A DNA stretch of 64,000 bases from Shinella granuli (GCF_004341885.1 NZ_SLVX01000005.1:186001-250000), one strand, 5' to 3'; shown: positions 24,310 to 33,406, numbered from the stretch's first letter. The notes: generated by a model not told the origin, from the sequence alone. Made by a program: numbers and translations.

Positions 24310-26274
24310 ATGTCGCCTTCAACGCCGTCCGGTTTCTTCGCCGGTGACTTTTCCGCCCTGCGCGCCCGGTTCCTTGCCGCCGCGCGCACCGCGGGGGCCA
24401 GCCTGGTCGAATACCTGCACCCGCTGCATGGGCCTGATGGCGAGCGGCTCGCCACCGACGTCGCCTATCTCGGGCGCAACGACGCCCGCAAGCTCATGGT
24501 GCTGATTTCCGGCACGCACGGCGTCGAAGGTCCCTTCGGCTCGGCCTGCCAGACCGCATGGCTTTGCCAGAACGCTCCCTGGCAGCTCCCCGACGACACG
24601 GCCGTCCTCGCGATCCATCTCATCAACCCTTGGGGGACCGCCTGGTCGCGCCGGGTGAACGAGGACAATGTCGACCTCAACCGCAACTTCATCGACTGGC
24701 AGCAGGCCCCGCCGAAGAACGAACGCTATGCCGCCCTGCACGACGCGCTCGTCTGTCCGGCCCTCGACGGTGCGGAGCGCGACGCGGCGACGGAGCGCTA
24801 CGAGGCGGCCAAGCAGCGGTCCGGCGGCTATGCCGGCCTCGCCCCGGTCATCGAAGCCGGGCAGTACGATTTTCCCGACGGCCTGTTCTATGGCGGCGCC
24901 GGCCCCGTCTGGTCCAACCGCACGCTTGTCGACATCCTCTCCACCTTCGCGCAGCAGGCCGCCGAGGTCGTCGTCTTCGACCTGCATACGGGGGCCGGTC
25001 CCTACGGCTATCCCGCGCTGCTCTCGGTCGCCGAAAGCGAGCATGCCGGGCTGGACTGGGGGCGGCGCATCTTCGGCCCCGCGCTCTCGGTCGTCGTCAC
25101 CGGCGCGAATGCGACGACGGATACCGGCATCGCCGCGACGGCGACCGGCTATGTCTCGGCTGCCGTGCGAAAGGCGCTGCCGAATGCCCGCGTCCTGCCG
25201 CTCGTGGTCGAATGCGGAACGCTCGACGGCGCCGCCGTCTCCGATGCGGTCCAGGCGGACAACTGGCTCCACCTTTACGGCAAGGTCGATACGCCGCTCG
25301 GCGGCAGGATCAAGCAGGCCCTGCGCGCCGCCTTCATCCCCGAAGATGCGGACTGGCAGCGCACCTGCCTGGAAACCGCTCTGCGCCACTTCGACCGCGC
25401 CTTCGCCGACCTCAAGGCCATCGGCGGCGCGGGGGTGGAAAAGCCGGTCCCCGCCGCCCCGGCCGTTGCCGTCGTCGCCCATCGGGATGCCGGCGGCCCG
25501 AGGCTCGACGAGCGGCCGGCGATCGAGGTCCACGACATCCACAAGCGCTTCGGTCCGCTTGCCGTGCTCAATGGCGTCAGCGTCTCCGCGCAGCCGGGCG
25601 AGGTTGTGTCGATGATCGGCTCCTCCGGCTCGGGCAAGAGCACGTTCCTGCGCTGCATCAACCTGCTCGAACAGCCGAACGACGGGCGCATCGTCATCGA
25701 CGGCGAGGAGATCCGCATGAAGAAGGCGGCGGACGGCAGCGCCGTGCCGGCCGACATGCGGCAGGTCGAGCGCATCCGCTCGCGCGTCGGCATGGTGTTC
25801 CAGAACTTCAACCTCTGGCCGCACATGACCGTGCTCGAGAACATCATCGAGGCGCCGCTGCATGTGCTGAAGGAGGGGCGGCAGGCGGCCATCGACCACG
25901 CCCACGCCCTCCTGAAGAAGGTCGGCCTCTCCGAAAAGCACGCCCAGTATCCCGGCCAGCTCTCGGGCGGCCAGCAGCAGCGGGCCGCGATCGCCCGCAC
26001 GCTTGCCATGCGCCCGAAGCTCATCCTCCTCGACGAACCGACCTCCGCGCTCGATCCCGAGCTCGTCGGCGAGGTCCTGCGGGTGATCCGGCAACTGGCC
26101 GAAGAAGGAAACACGATGATCCTCGTGACGCACGAAATGCAGTTCGCGCGCGAGGTCTCGCACAAGATCCTCTTTCTCCACCAGGGAAAGGTGGAGGAGG
26201 AGGGTGCCCCGGCGGATGTCTTCACCAATCCGCGCTCCGAACGCATGCGCCAGTTCCTGGCCCGGACGTTCTGA
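24310..26274 (+). CDS. DUF2817 (M14-like) peptidase fused to polar amino-acid ABC ATPase
   Basis: 654 residues in one uninterrupted frame. Residues 1 to about 375 are a zinc-carboxypeptidase-like DUF2817 domain: ISGTHGVEGPFGS (His-x2-Glu), NEDNVDLNRNF, DLHTGAGPYGYP and VVECGTLDG. After an Ala/Pro/Val linker (about 376-403) a complete HisP/GlnQ-type ABC ATPase follows: Walker A GSSGSGKST, Q-loop FQNFNLWPHMT, signature LSGGQQQR, Walker B LILLDEPTSALD and VTHEM. The ATPase partners are the binding protein and two permeases downstream. Such a fusion implies that peptide or amide hydrolysis is tied to import. The ATG at 24310 has GGGAG upstream. Confidence 0.85.
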   Translation: MSPSTPSGFFAGDFSALRARFLAAARTAGASLVEYLHPLHGPDGERLATDVAYLGRNDARKLMVLISGTHGVEGPFGSACQTAWLCQNAPWQLPDDTAVLAIHLINPWGTAWSRRVNEDNVDLNRNFIDWQQAPPKNERYAALHDALVCPALDGAERDAATERYEAAKQRSGGYAGLAPVIEAGQYDFPDGLFYGGAGPVWSNRTLVDILSTFAQQAAEVVVFDLHTGAGPYGYPALLSVAESEHAGLDWGRRIFGPALSVVVTGANATTDTGIAATATGYVSAAVRKALPNARVLPLVVECGTLDGAAVSDAVQADNWLHLYGKVDTPLGGRIKQALRAAFIPEDADWQRTCLETALRHFDRAFADLKAIGGAGVEKPVPAAPAVAVVAHRDAGGPRLDERPAIEVHDIHKRFGPLAVLNGVSVSAQPGEVVSMIGSSGSGKSTFLRCINLLEQPNDGRIVIDGEEIRMKKAADGSAVPADMRQVERIRSRVGMVFQNFNLWPHMTVLENIIEAPLHVLKEGRQAAIDHAHALLKKVGLSEKHAQYPGQLSGGQQQRAAIARTLAMRPKLILLDEPTSALDPELVGEVLRVIRQLAEEGNTMILVTHEMQFAREVSHKILFLHQGKVEEEGAPADVFTNPRSERMRQFLARTF

Positions 26275-26327
26275 CGGCCGCCGGCTCGACCCGCTCAATA
26301 ACGATGCTCAACATGGGGAACCAAAAC

Positions 26328-27125
26328 ATGAAGCTGAAAAGTCTGTTGCTCACCACCTTCTTCGCCGCCGGCCTCACGGCGGCCCAGGCCGCCGAGGGCG
26401 AATTGTCGATCGGAACAGAGGGCGCCTATCCGCCGTGGAGCATGGCCGATGCGGCCGGCAACGTCACCGGCTTCGACGCCGATGTCGGAAACCTGCTCTG
26501 TGCCAAGCTGGAATTGAAGTGCCGGTTCGTCGTCCAGGCCTTCGACGGCCTCATCCCCGCCCTGAAGGCCAAGCGTTTCGACGTCATCATCTCGGGCATG
26601 TCGATCACCGAGGACCGCAGGAAGGAGATCGACTTCTCCATCGGCTATGCCGAGCTTGCCAACATGTTCGTCGCGCCGAAGGGCTCCGATCTTGCCGGCA
26701 TCGAGGACTTCGACAGCCTGATCAAGGCACTCGACGGCAGGAAGATCGGCGTGCAGGCCGGCACGACCCATGCCCATTACCTCGAGAAGAACGCGCCGAA
26801 TGCCGACCTGAAGACCTACGACACGCTCGACCAGATGCAGATCGACCTGGCCAGCGGTCGTGTCGAGACGGCGTTTTCCGACGTCTCCGCCCTCGACGAC
26901 TTTCTCGCCAAGCCCGAAGGCAAGGATTTCCAGCTTGTCGACGTCAAGATCGCCAGCTCTTCCGATCCGACGCTCGGCGAAGGCATCGGCGTGGGCATCG
27001 CTAAGGAAAACACCGACCTGAAGACCCGCGTCGACAAGGCACTTTGTGAACTGGTCGCCGACGGCTCGATCGGCAAGGCGAGCGAGACCTGGTTCAAGAC
27101 GGACATCTCCCGTCCCTGCCAATAG
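26328..27125 (+). CDS. Polar amino-acid ABC transporter binding protein
   Basis: 265 residues: signal peptide KLKSLLLTTFFAAGLTAAQA (cleavage near residue 21) then the SBP_bac_3 fold (SIGTEGAYPPW, FDADVGNLLC, QAFDGLIPALKAKRFDVIIS, and GVQAGTTHAHYLE). It belongs to the lysine/arginine/ornithine or opine-type binding proteins. ATG 26328 follows GGGGAA; two upstream ATGs are in frame but lack good spacing. Confidence 0.88.
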   Translation: MKLKSLLLTTFFAAGLTAAQAAEGELSIGTEGAYPPWSMADAAGNVTGFDADVGNLLCAKLELKCRFVVQAFDGLIPALKAKRFDVIISGMSITEDRRKEIDFSIGYAELANMFVAPKGSDLAGIEDFDSLIKALDGRKIGVQAGTTHAHYLEKNAPNADLKTYDTLDQMQIDLASGRVETAFSDVSALDDFLAKPEGKDFQLVDVKIASSSDPTLGEGIGVGIAKENTDLKTRVDKALCELVADGSIGKASETWFKTDISRPCQ

Positions 27126-27134
27126 CGCCGACAC

Positions 27135-27186
27135 GGCGTCTCCCGGACGAGGACGGACGCAAGGCCGCCTCTTTCCGGGAGACGCC
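27135..27186 (+). terminator. Long inverted repeat after binding-protein gene
   Basis: Perfect 12-bp arms GGCGTCTCCCGG (27135-27146) and CCGGGAGACGCC (27175-27186) with a 28-base loop, nine bases after the binding-protein stop. There is no T-run. It is probably an mRNA-stabilising or attenuating hairpin that keeps binding-protein transcript in excess of the permease genes. Confidence 0.6.
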
Positions 27187-27223
27187 CCTCCGACAGGACA
27201 ACAGACAGGTTTGGGCTGGTTCG

Positions 27224-27931
27224 ATGGAACTTGGATTATGGCAGGTATGGGAGGGCGGCTGGATCGCCGCGATCCTGCGCGGCGCGGCGGTCACCATCGC
27301 CCTCGGGGTCGCGAGCATGGCCTTCGGCATCGTCATCGGCGTTGCCTGCGGCCTCATCAAGTGGGCGCGGCTCTTTCCGCTGACGCTGGCCGTGGATTTC
27401 TACACGTCGATCGTGCGCGGCGTGCCGGAACTGCTGATCATCTATCTTCTTTTCTTTTCCTCCGTGGAGTTCGTGGCACAGGTCGCCGCCGCCTTCGGCT
27501 ATGAGGGGCTGGCCGGCAACGGCTATGCCTTCGTCATCGCCGTCATCGCGATCGCGGCCATATCGGGCGCCTATTCGACCGAGGTCGTGCGCGGCGCGCT
27601 CGCCGCCATTCCCGGCGGCCATGTCGAGGCGGCCCGGGCGCTCGGCATTCCGGGCGGGCGCATCTTCCGCCGCATCATCGCGCCGCAGATGCTGCGCATC
27701 GCCGTGCCCGGCATGAACAATGTCTGGCAGACGACCATCAAGGACACGGCCCTCGTCTCCGTCGTCGGCCTGCAGGAACTGATGCGCGCCGCCTCCGTCG
27801 GGGCCGGATCCACCCGCAGCCCCTTCGTCTTCTACTTCATCGCCGCCGTCGTCTACCTCGCCATCACGCTGGTCAGCCAGGGTGGTTTCGACTGGATCGA
27901 ACGCCTTCTGCGCCCCCGTACGAGGAAATAG
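27224..27931 (+). CDS. Polar amino-acid ABC permease 1 (HisQ-like)
   Basis: 235 residues with about five hydrophobic helices and the HisM/HisQ EAA loop YSTEVVRGALAAIPGGHVEAARALGIP. The helical segments IVRGVPELLIIYLLFF and TIKDTALVSVVGLQEL are typical. It pairs with the next permease to form the membrane channel of the transporter. Confidence 0.88.
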   Translation: MELGLWQVWEGGWIAAILRGAAVTIALGVASMAFGIVIGVACGLIKWARLFPLTLAVDFYTSIVRGVPELLIIYLLFFSSVEFVAQVAAAFGYEGLAGNGYAFVIAVIAIAAISGAYSTEVVRGALAAIPGGHVEAARALGIPGGRIFRRIIAPQMLRIAVPGMNNVWQTTIKDTALVSVVGLQELMRAASVGAGSTRSPFVFYFIAAVVYLAITLVSQGGFDWIERLLRPRTRK

Positions 27932-27934
27932 GCC

Positions 27935-28621
27935 ATGGATCTGGACTTCATCCGCCTCGCCGTGCCGACCCTCGCCAAGGGATTGGGGCTGACCGCCCTC
28001 CTGACCCTCGCCTCGGTCGCCGTCGGCTTCAATCTCGGGCTCGCGCTCGCCGTCATGCGCCTGTCGAAAAATCGCCTGGTCAGCGGCTTTGCCAAGGGCT
28101 ACAGCACCGTCTTCCGGGGCACGCCGCTGCTGGTCCAGCTCTTCCTCTTCTACTACGGCCTCGGCCAGCTCGCCTTCGTGCGCGACAACCCCGTCCTCTG
28201 GTGGATCGTCGGCGACGGCGTCCATTGCGCCGTCATGGCGCTGGCGCTCAACACGGCAGCCTATACGTCGGAGATCCTGCGCGGCGGCCTCATGTCCATC
28301 CCGGGCGGGCTCGTCGAGGCGGCACAGGCCTGCGGCATGTCGCGGCTCCTCTGCTTTCGCCGCATCACGTTCCCCCTCGCCATAAGGCAGGCCCTGCCGG
28401 CCTATGGCAACGAGCTCGTCCTCGTCGTCAAGGGAACGAGCCTCGCCTCCACGATCACCGTGCTGGAAATCACCGGCCACGCAAAGCGCCTGATGAGCCA
28501 GACCTTTGCGATCCTGGAGGTCTTCGCCATCGCCGGCGTGCTCTATCTGCTGATCAACCTCGTGCTGATCACCCTCGTCCGGCTCCTCGAAGCCCGTCTC
28601 ACGCGCTACCTGCCCCGGTAG
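27935..28621 (+). CDS. Polar amino-acid ABC permease 2 (HisM-like)
   Basis: 228 residues, same family, with FRGTPLLVQLFLFYYG and the EAA loop LRGGLMSIPGGLVEAAQACGM. It starts three bases after the first permease, with GAGGAAA as ribosome site. With the fused ATPase and the binding protein, the importer is complete. Confidence 0.88.
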   Translation: MDLDFIRLAVPTLAKGLGLTALLTLASVAVGFNLGLALAVMRLSKNRLVSGFAKGYSTVFRGTPLLVQLFLFYYGLGQLAFVRDNPVLWWIVGDGVHCAVMALALNTAAYTSEILRGGLMSIPGGLVEAAQACGMSRLLCFRRITFPLAIRQALPAYGNELVLVVKGTSLASTITVLEITGHAKRLMSQTFAILEVFAIAGVLYLLINLVLITLVRLLEARLTRYLPR

Positions 28622-28737
28622 GCCGAACACCCGAACCGCAGGACATTCCGGAAGGAAAGACTCATGGACCTACGCGCCCTGAACATCCTGCCGCAAGCCT
28701 TCTCGCCGTTCCCGCCTCCATCGACAGGAAACATCGA

Positions 28738-30144
28738 ATGCCTCGACTGCCGCCCGATTTCACCGCCGAGATCCGCAAAATCGTCGGCGAACGGTATCTC
28801 AGGGAAGGCGAGGCCATTTCCGCGATCGACCACGGAATCGCCGCCGAAAACCTTGGAGCGGGCCTTGTCGTGTTTCCGGGAACGACCAAGGAGGTTGCGG
28901 CCGTCGTCAGGTGTTGCCTTGCCGGCGGGGTTCCGCTCGTTCCCCAGGGAGGACGAACCGGGCTCGTCGGCGGGGCGATCTCGCGGCCGGGCGACCTGGT
29001 GCTTTCGACCGCCCGCCTCGATCGCATTCACATTTCACCCGCCGAGCGCGTTGCGGTCGTGGACGCTGGCGTGACGCTGCAGGCGCTGCAGACGGCCGCC
29101 GCGGAGCATCGCCTCGAAACCGGGATCGACCTGCCGTCGCGCGGCTCGGCGACGATCGGCGGCATGGCCTCGACGAATGCCGGGGGCATCGCGGCCTTCC
29201 GGTTCGGCGTCATGCGGCATCGCATTCTCGGCCTGGAAGTCGTGCTCGCGGATGGCTCGATCTATTCCGACCTGACCCGGGTGGTGAAAAACGCCGCGGG
29301 CTATGACCTGAAACATCTCTTCGTGGGGGCGGAAGGCACGCTCGGAATCATAACCCGCCTTGCCGTCAAGCTCGAACCCCAGCCCGCCGCCACGGCGACG
29401 GCCCTGTTCGGCTTGCCGTCGGTCGATGCCGCGCTTGCAACGGTCCGCCGCGGGCTCGATGCCGAATATGGTCATCTGCGCGCGGCCGAGGCGATCTGGA
29501 GGACCTATTTCCGCCTGACCTCCGGCCATCATCGATGGCCGGCCGCGGGGTACGAGACCGGCCATCCGGTCAACCTCCTGGTCACGCTCGGCGGCGCCGA
29601 GGAGGCCGCGCTGCAATCGGAGCTTGGCCGCATCTACGAGGACGTCGCGGCGGCCCACCCTGACGCCTCGGCCGTGATTGCCCTTTCCGGCGCACAGGAG
29701 GCCGATCTCTGGCGACTTCGCGAAGACACGGACCTCATCTACCGCAAATATCCCAACGCGCCGTCCTACGACGTCTCGGTCCCCCTTTCCGAGATTGCGC
29801 CCTATCTCGACCGCTGCCTTGCGGAGCTGAAGAGAGTGGACGCCGCCATTGATCCCTATGTCTTCGGCCATCTTGCCGACGGGAACCTCCACATCGTCCT
29901 CAACATGGCCGGCGGCGACATTGCCGCCGAAAAGGCGGCGGCCCTTGAGAGGGCGGTGTACAGGGGCATCGTCGCGATGGGGGGGTCCTTCTCTGCCGAG
30001 CACGGCATCGGCACCAAGCGCGTGGAGGCGCTGTCGGCCGTGTCGGACCCGGTGAAGATGGCGCTGATGCACGGGATCAAGGCCGCGCTCGACGCGCCGG
30101 CGCTCCTCAACCCCGGAAAGGTGTTGCGCAGGGGCTCCTCATAG
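28738..30144 (+). CDS. GlcD-type FAD-linked D-2-hydroxyacid dehydrogenase
   Basis: 468 residues of the FAD-binding_4/FAD-oxidase_C type. The PP-loop (VPQGGRTGLVGGAI), ASTNAGGIAAFRFG, VKNAAGYDLKHLFVGAEGTLG and the C-terminal HLADGNLHI and SAEHGIGTKR are all conserved. It oxidises a D-2-hydroxyacid (lactate, glycolate, 2-hydroxyglutarate class) to the 2-keto acid. The ATG at 28738 has AGGAAA upstream. A strong ribosome site at 28651 precedes another ATG (28664) in a different frame, which may be a short leader peptide. As the last gene of the operon it may act on the product of the Rieske/peptidase pathway. Confidence 0.85.
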   Translation: MPRLPPDFTAEIRKIVGERYLREGEAISAIDHGIAAENLGAGLVVFPGTTKEVAAVVRCCLAGGVPLVPQGGRTGLVGGAISRPGDLVLSTARLDRIHISPAERVAVVDAGVTLQALQTAAAEHRLETGIDLPSRGSATIGGMASTNAGGIAAFRFGVMRHRILGLEVVLADGSIYSDLTRVVKNAAGYDLKHLFVGAEGTLGIITRLAVKLEPQPAATATALFGLPSVDAALATVRRGLDAEYGHLRAAEAIWRTYFRLTSGHHRWPAAGYETGHPVNLLVTLGGAEEAALQSELGRIYEDVAAAHPDASAVIALSGAQEADLWRLREDTDLIYRKYPNAPSYDVSVPLSEIAPYLDRCLAELKRVDAAIDPYVFGHLADGNLHIVLNMAGGDIAAEKAAALERAVYRGIVAMGGSFSAEHGIGTKRVEALSAVSDPVKMALMHGIKAALDAPALLNPGKVLRRGSS

Positions 30145-30178
30145 CCGCGGTTTGTCGGGCGCCGTCATTCGGGCACCG

Positions 30179-31084
30179 TCAAGGGCTCGACATTTCCGAC
30201 AGCTCGCGGCGCGTCGCCTCCGCCTGCTGCTTCAGCCATTCGCGCAGGCGGGAGAAACCGTCGAGGCGACTTGAGGCCTTCGGTGCGATGAGGCTGTAGC
30301 CCGCACCAGCGTCGAGCCGGACCGGATGGGCCTGCACCAGCAACCCGCCGCGCACCGCGGCACCGGCCAGCGCGAGATCGGCGAGCGCAAGGCCCTGGCC
30401 CTGCTGGGCGGCCGTCACCGCGAGATCCAGCGTGTCGAACACCAGATGCCGTGCCCCGGCAAGGGAGATCTGCGCCCGTTCGGCCCAGCGTTCCCAGGTC
30501 TCGTGGTTCCGGTCCATGTGCAGAAGCACGAGGCCGTCGAGGCTCCCGCGGCTTGCCAGATCGTCGACAAGGCCCGGCCGGCAGACCGGCGTCAAATGCT
30601 CCTCCCACAGCCGGTCCTCGGTGAGATTGGGCCATGGGCCGACCCCGTATTCGATCATGCCTTCGATCCCCTCGAGTTCGAAGTCGGGCCTGCGGCTCCA
30701 GGCGGTATCGAGGTTGACGCGCACATGGGGATGCTCGCGGTAGAACTCCGGCAGGCGCGGCATCAGCCAGCGAATGGCAAGGGAGGGATGGACGCGCAGG
30801 GTCACGCTCTGCGGCTGCTGCATCACGACCTGATCGGCCTGGAGCAGCAAGCCGACCAGCTGCTCGATATAGGGCAGAAGCCGCTGCCCGGCATCGGTTA
30901 GGACGACGCGGCGCGTGGTGCGCAGGAAAAGCGTGGTGCGAAAGTGGTTTTCCAGTTGCAGGATCTGCCGGCTGATCGAGCTCTGGCTGATGTGCAGGAC
31001 CTCGGACGCCTGGCTGAAGGACGCGGTTCGCGCCACGGCCAGAAAGGCCTGCAAGCCGGCCAGCGGAGGGAATCGCCTGGACAT
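30179..31084 (-). CDS. LysR-family regulator divergent to DadA-like oxidase
   Basis: 301 residues: HTH LAGLQAFLAVARTASFSQAS then LHISQSSISRQILQLENH, followed by a GcvA-like effector domain. It ends 35 bases from the GlcD-type gene (convergent) and faces the FAD oxidase across 145 bases that contain a perfect palindrome. Probably regulates that oxidase, perhaps also the upstream operon. Confidence 0.87.
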   Translation of the reverse strand: MSRRFPPLAGLQAFLAVARTASFSQASEVLHISQSSISRQILQLENHFRTTLFLRTTRRVVLTDAGQRLLPYIEQLVGLLLQADQVVMQQPQSVTLRVHPSLAIRWLMPRLPEFYREHPHVRVNLDTAWSRRPDFELEGIEGMIEYGVGPWPNLTEDRLWEEHLTPVCRPGLVDDLASRGSLDGLVLLHMDRNHETWERWAERAQISLAGARHLVFDTLDLAVTAAQQGQGLALADLALAGAAVRGGLLVQAHPVRLDAGAGYSLIAPKASSRLDGFSRLREWLKQQAEATRRELSEMSSP

Positions 31085-31095
31085 CGGCCGACCTT

Positions 31096-31118
31096 ATTTA
31101 TCCGTTTTCCGGATAAAT
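31096..31118. promoter_or_regulatory. Operator palindrome ATTTATCCG-N5-CGGATAAAT
   Basis: Perfect 9-bp inverted repeats separated by TTTTC, 12 bases upstream of the LysR start and about 112 bases upstream of the oxidase start. Its symmetry and place make it the likely binding site of the adjacent LysR protein. Confidence 0.7.
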
Positions 31119-31229
31119 CTGTTGCACAATGGACATTGGATTGTCCAGCGCCGACTTGCCATAGTCCGTTTCGGCAGGCCGGTGGCCAGCCCCTCCGATC
31201 CCCTTCGACAATCAGGACACAGGCTTGCC

Positions 31230-32573
31230 ATGAGCGCCATCGCCGAGACCGGCATCCAGCCGGAAACCAGTTCCCTTGCCCTGCCGCAGCGCGCCGATGT
31301 CGTGATCGTCGGCGCGGGCATCATGGGCTGCGCCACGGCCTATTATCTTGCCAGGCGAGGCATCAAGGCCGTCGTCCTCGACAAATCGCGCATCGCCGGG
31401 CAGCAATCGACCCGCGCATGGGGCTTCGTGCGCCAGCAGGGGCGCGATCCCTCCGAGATGCCGCTTGCGATTGCCGGCAACCGCCTGTGGCTCACCCTCC
31501 AGGAAGAGCTTCAGACGGATATCGGATGGAGGCAGGGCGGCTGCCTCTATGTCGGGCATGACGCCGCGCAGATGGCGCGGTACGAGGCCTGCCTGGAAAC
31601 GTCCAGGCAGCACGGGGTCGACACCCGCCTTCTTTCGGCGGGCGAGGTGCGGGCGCTGGTGCCCGGTTTCGAGGCGCCGCAGATCGGCGGGCTCTTCACG
31701 CCGAGCGACGGCCAGGCCGAACCGCGCGTGGTGGCGCCGGCCTTTGCCCGCAGGGCCGCCGAAATGGGGGCCCGGTTCATCGAGGGATGCGGCCTGACCG
31801 GCATCGACGTGGCCGGCGGCAAGGTGGTCGCGGCGCGAACCGAACGTGGCGAGATCCGCAGCGACCGCATCATCTGCACCGCGGGCACCGCGAGCTGGCG
31901 CGTGTTGAAGTCCCTCGGCATCACCCTGCCGCAGCACCAGGTGCGGGGAACGGTGGCACGGACATCGCCGGGTCCGGGCGTGGGCGCGGTCGCCTGCATC
32001 GGCGGCGGGATCGGCTGGCGCCAGCGCAGCGACGGCAGCTTCAACCTGGCCAACGACGCGCGCGTCGACGTCGATGTCACGCTGGGCCATCTGCGCGCCC
32101 TGGAATGGTACATGGGACCGCTGCTGAAGCACTACCGGTCCTTCAATTTCAAGCTGAACGGTGCCCTCCTCGACGATATCCGGCAGCGGCTGCCGGGGTC
32201 GGAAACGCGCGCGAACGGCCATCTGGTGGGTGTCCGCGACCCGCTCCTGGCCGCCAACGACGCCGATATCCGCGTTTGCCTCGCCCGGCTGAAAAAGGCC
32301 CTGCCCTCGCAGAGGAACGTGCAGATCGTGGAGCGCTGGGCCGGGGGCATCGATGTCCTGCCGGACGGCATCCCGGTGCTGGACGCGCCGGCCGCCCCGA
32401 GTGGCCTGATGATCGCGACCGGCTTCTGCGGCCACGGTTTCGCGCTAGGCCCGATCGTTGGCAAGACCCTAGCGGACTGGCTTGCCACCGGCCAGCCGCC
32501 GATGGACCTCCACGACCTGCGCCTGTCGCGCTATGCGGAAGGCGACGTCAAGCCGCCGCATTCGCTTTTCTGA
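31230..32573 (+). CDS. DadA-like FAD-dependent amine/amino-acid oxidase
   Basis: 447 residues of the DAO family. The nucleotide-binding motif VVIVGAGIMGCATAYYLARRG (about 26-46) and the C-terminal FAD segment MIATGFCGHGFALGPIVGK are intact. ARAWGFVRQQGRDPSE-like residues follow the first helix as in glycine/sarcosine oxidase relatives. It would oxidatively deaminate or demethylate an amino acid. Under a LysR regulator on its own promoter; no obvious partner gene. Confidence 0.85.
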   Translation: MSAIAETGIQPETSSLALPQRADVVIVGAGIMGCATAYYLARRGIKAVVLDKSRIAGQQSTRAWGFVRQQGRDPSEMPLAIAGNRLWLTLQEELQTDIGWRQGGCLYVGHDAAQMARYEACLETSRQHGVDTRLLSAGEVRALVPGFEAPQIGGLFTPSDGQAEPRVVAPAFARRAAEMGARFIEGCGLTGIDVAGGKVVAARTERGEIRSDRIICTAGTASWRVLKSLGITLPQHQVRGTVARTSPGPGVGAVACIGGGIGWRQRSDGSFNLANDARVDVDVTLGHLRALEWYMGPLLKHYRSFNFKLNGALLDDIRQRLPGSETRANGHLVGVRDPLLAANDADIRVCLARLKKALPSQRNVQIVERWAGGIDVLPDGIPVLDAPAAPSGLMIATGFCGHGFALGPIVGKTLADWLATGQPPMDLHDLRLSRYAEGDVKPPHSLF

Positions 32574-32813
32574 ACCATATCCGACGGCGCACGGGATGTG
32601 CCGAGTTGGCCAAGGAAAGCGCGACCTGCTCCGCCATCCGAAACGCCACTCCGGGGGTGCGCATCGATGATGTCCCATGCGGCGCTGTGCGCCTCATCGA
32701 AGGGAGAATCCGCCGTCTCGTTGGCGGCGAACGCGTCGACCTCGATCAGCATTCCGACCTCTACGCCAGGTTCGGTCGAACGTGCAGTCCTGAAGGGATA
32801 TGACCCACCGCTC

Positions 32814-33248
32814 CTAGTTCTGATAACCGGGTCGTAGCGCAGCCGCCCCGTGCTCGGACATGGCGAGGATCGCCGCCAGCAGGTCGGAGCGGTCGAGCAG
32901 GCCGATCACCACGCTGTCGCGCATGACGGGATAGACGCGGTGCGAACGGGCAAGGAATTCCTCGGCCGCCGAGACGAAGTCCAGGTCGTGCGGCAGCGTC
33001 CGCACCGCGTCGCTCATATAGTCGGCAACGCTGCCGCTCCATTGCTGGTAGTAGCTCGCATTGAGCATCGGGCGGAAGCAGTCCTTCTCCGTGAGGATGC
33101 CGACAAGGGCGCCCCGGTCGTCGATCACGGGCGCGGCCGACACCGGCGCGCGCGCCAGCACGGCGACCGCCTCGCGGATCGGCATGGCGGGCGAAAGCCG
33201 GGGGAAATCGGTCTGCATGATATGCGCGACGGCAGCGTTCGGGTTCAT
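32814..33248 (-). CDS. CBS-domain pair protein at the nqr locus
   Basis: 144 residues with two CBS motifs: residues about 10-60 (IMQTDFPRLSPAMPIREAVA, PVIDDRGALVGILTEKDCFR) and about 80-135 (MSDAVRTLPHDLDFVSAAEE, YPVMRDSVVIGLLDRSDLL). CBS pairs bind adenine nucleotides. Its ATG overlaps the nqrM stop (ATGA), so it is expressed with the nqr genes and could report energy state; that role is inference. Confidence 0.85.
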   Translation of the reverse strand: MNPNAAVAHIMQTDFPRLSPAMPIREAVAVLARAPVSAAPVIDDRGALVGILTEKDCFRPMLNASYYQQWSGSVADYMSDAVRTLPHDLDFVSAAEEFLARSHRVYPVMRDSVVIGLLDRSDLLAAILAMSEHGAAALRPGYQN

Positions 33249-33406
33249 CGCTTTTCCTCGCCATGCGGGCAGCCGTCGCAGCGCGTGCCGCCGATGCAGG
33301 CCAGCCCCTCGCAGCCTCTGGCGAGCGGCCTGCGGCCGAGGAGAAGGCCGACGGCGAGCCCGCCGGCCGAGAGACACACGATCACGATTGCAAAAAGCGC
33401 TTCCAT
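33245..33406 (-). CDS. nqrM: NqrM-like Na+-NQR maturation protein
   Basis: 53 residues: one transmembrane helix (EALFAIVIVCLSAGGLAVGL) followed by the cysteine signature RGCEGLACIGGTRCDGCP. This pattern of four conserved cysteines matches NqrM (formerly DUF539), needed to insert the iron centre between NqrD and NqrE. The gene lies between apbE and the CBS gene, the usual position. Confidence 0.85.
   Translation of the reverse strand: MEALFAIVIVCLSAGGLAVGLLLGRRPLARGCEGLACIGGTRCDGCPHGEEKR

Noticed and set aside
24558-27125. 855-codon open frame through the peptidase-ATPase gene into the binding protein
   Set aside because: Only the last 265 codons (from 26328) are a real protein; the rest is an out-of-frame shadow.
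28664-29074. 136-codon frame starting at an ATG with a good ribosome site just before the GlcD-type gene
   Set aside because: Most of it overlaps the dehydrogenase gene in another frame; at most the first part could be a leader peptide.
32531-32802. Minus-strand frame beginning MLIEVDAFAANETADSP, with upstream RTARSTEPGVEVG, vaguely like the C-terminus of a RidA protein
   Set aside because: No start codon or complete domain, overlap with the end of the oxidase gene, and only a few residues resemble RidA.
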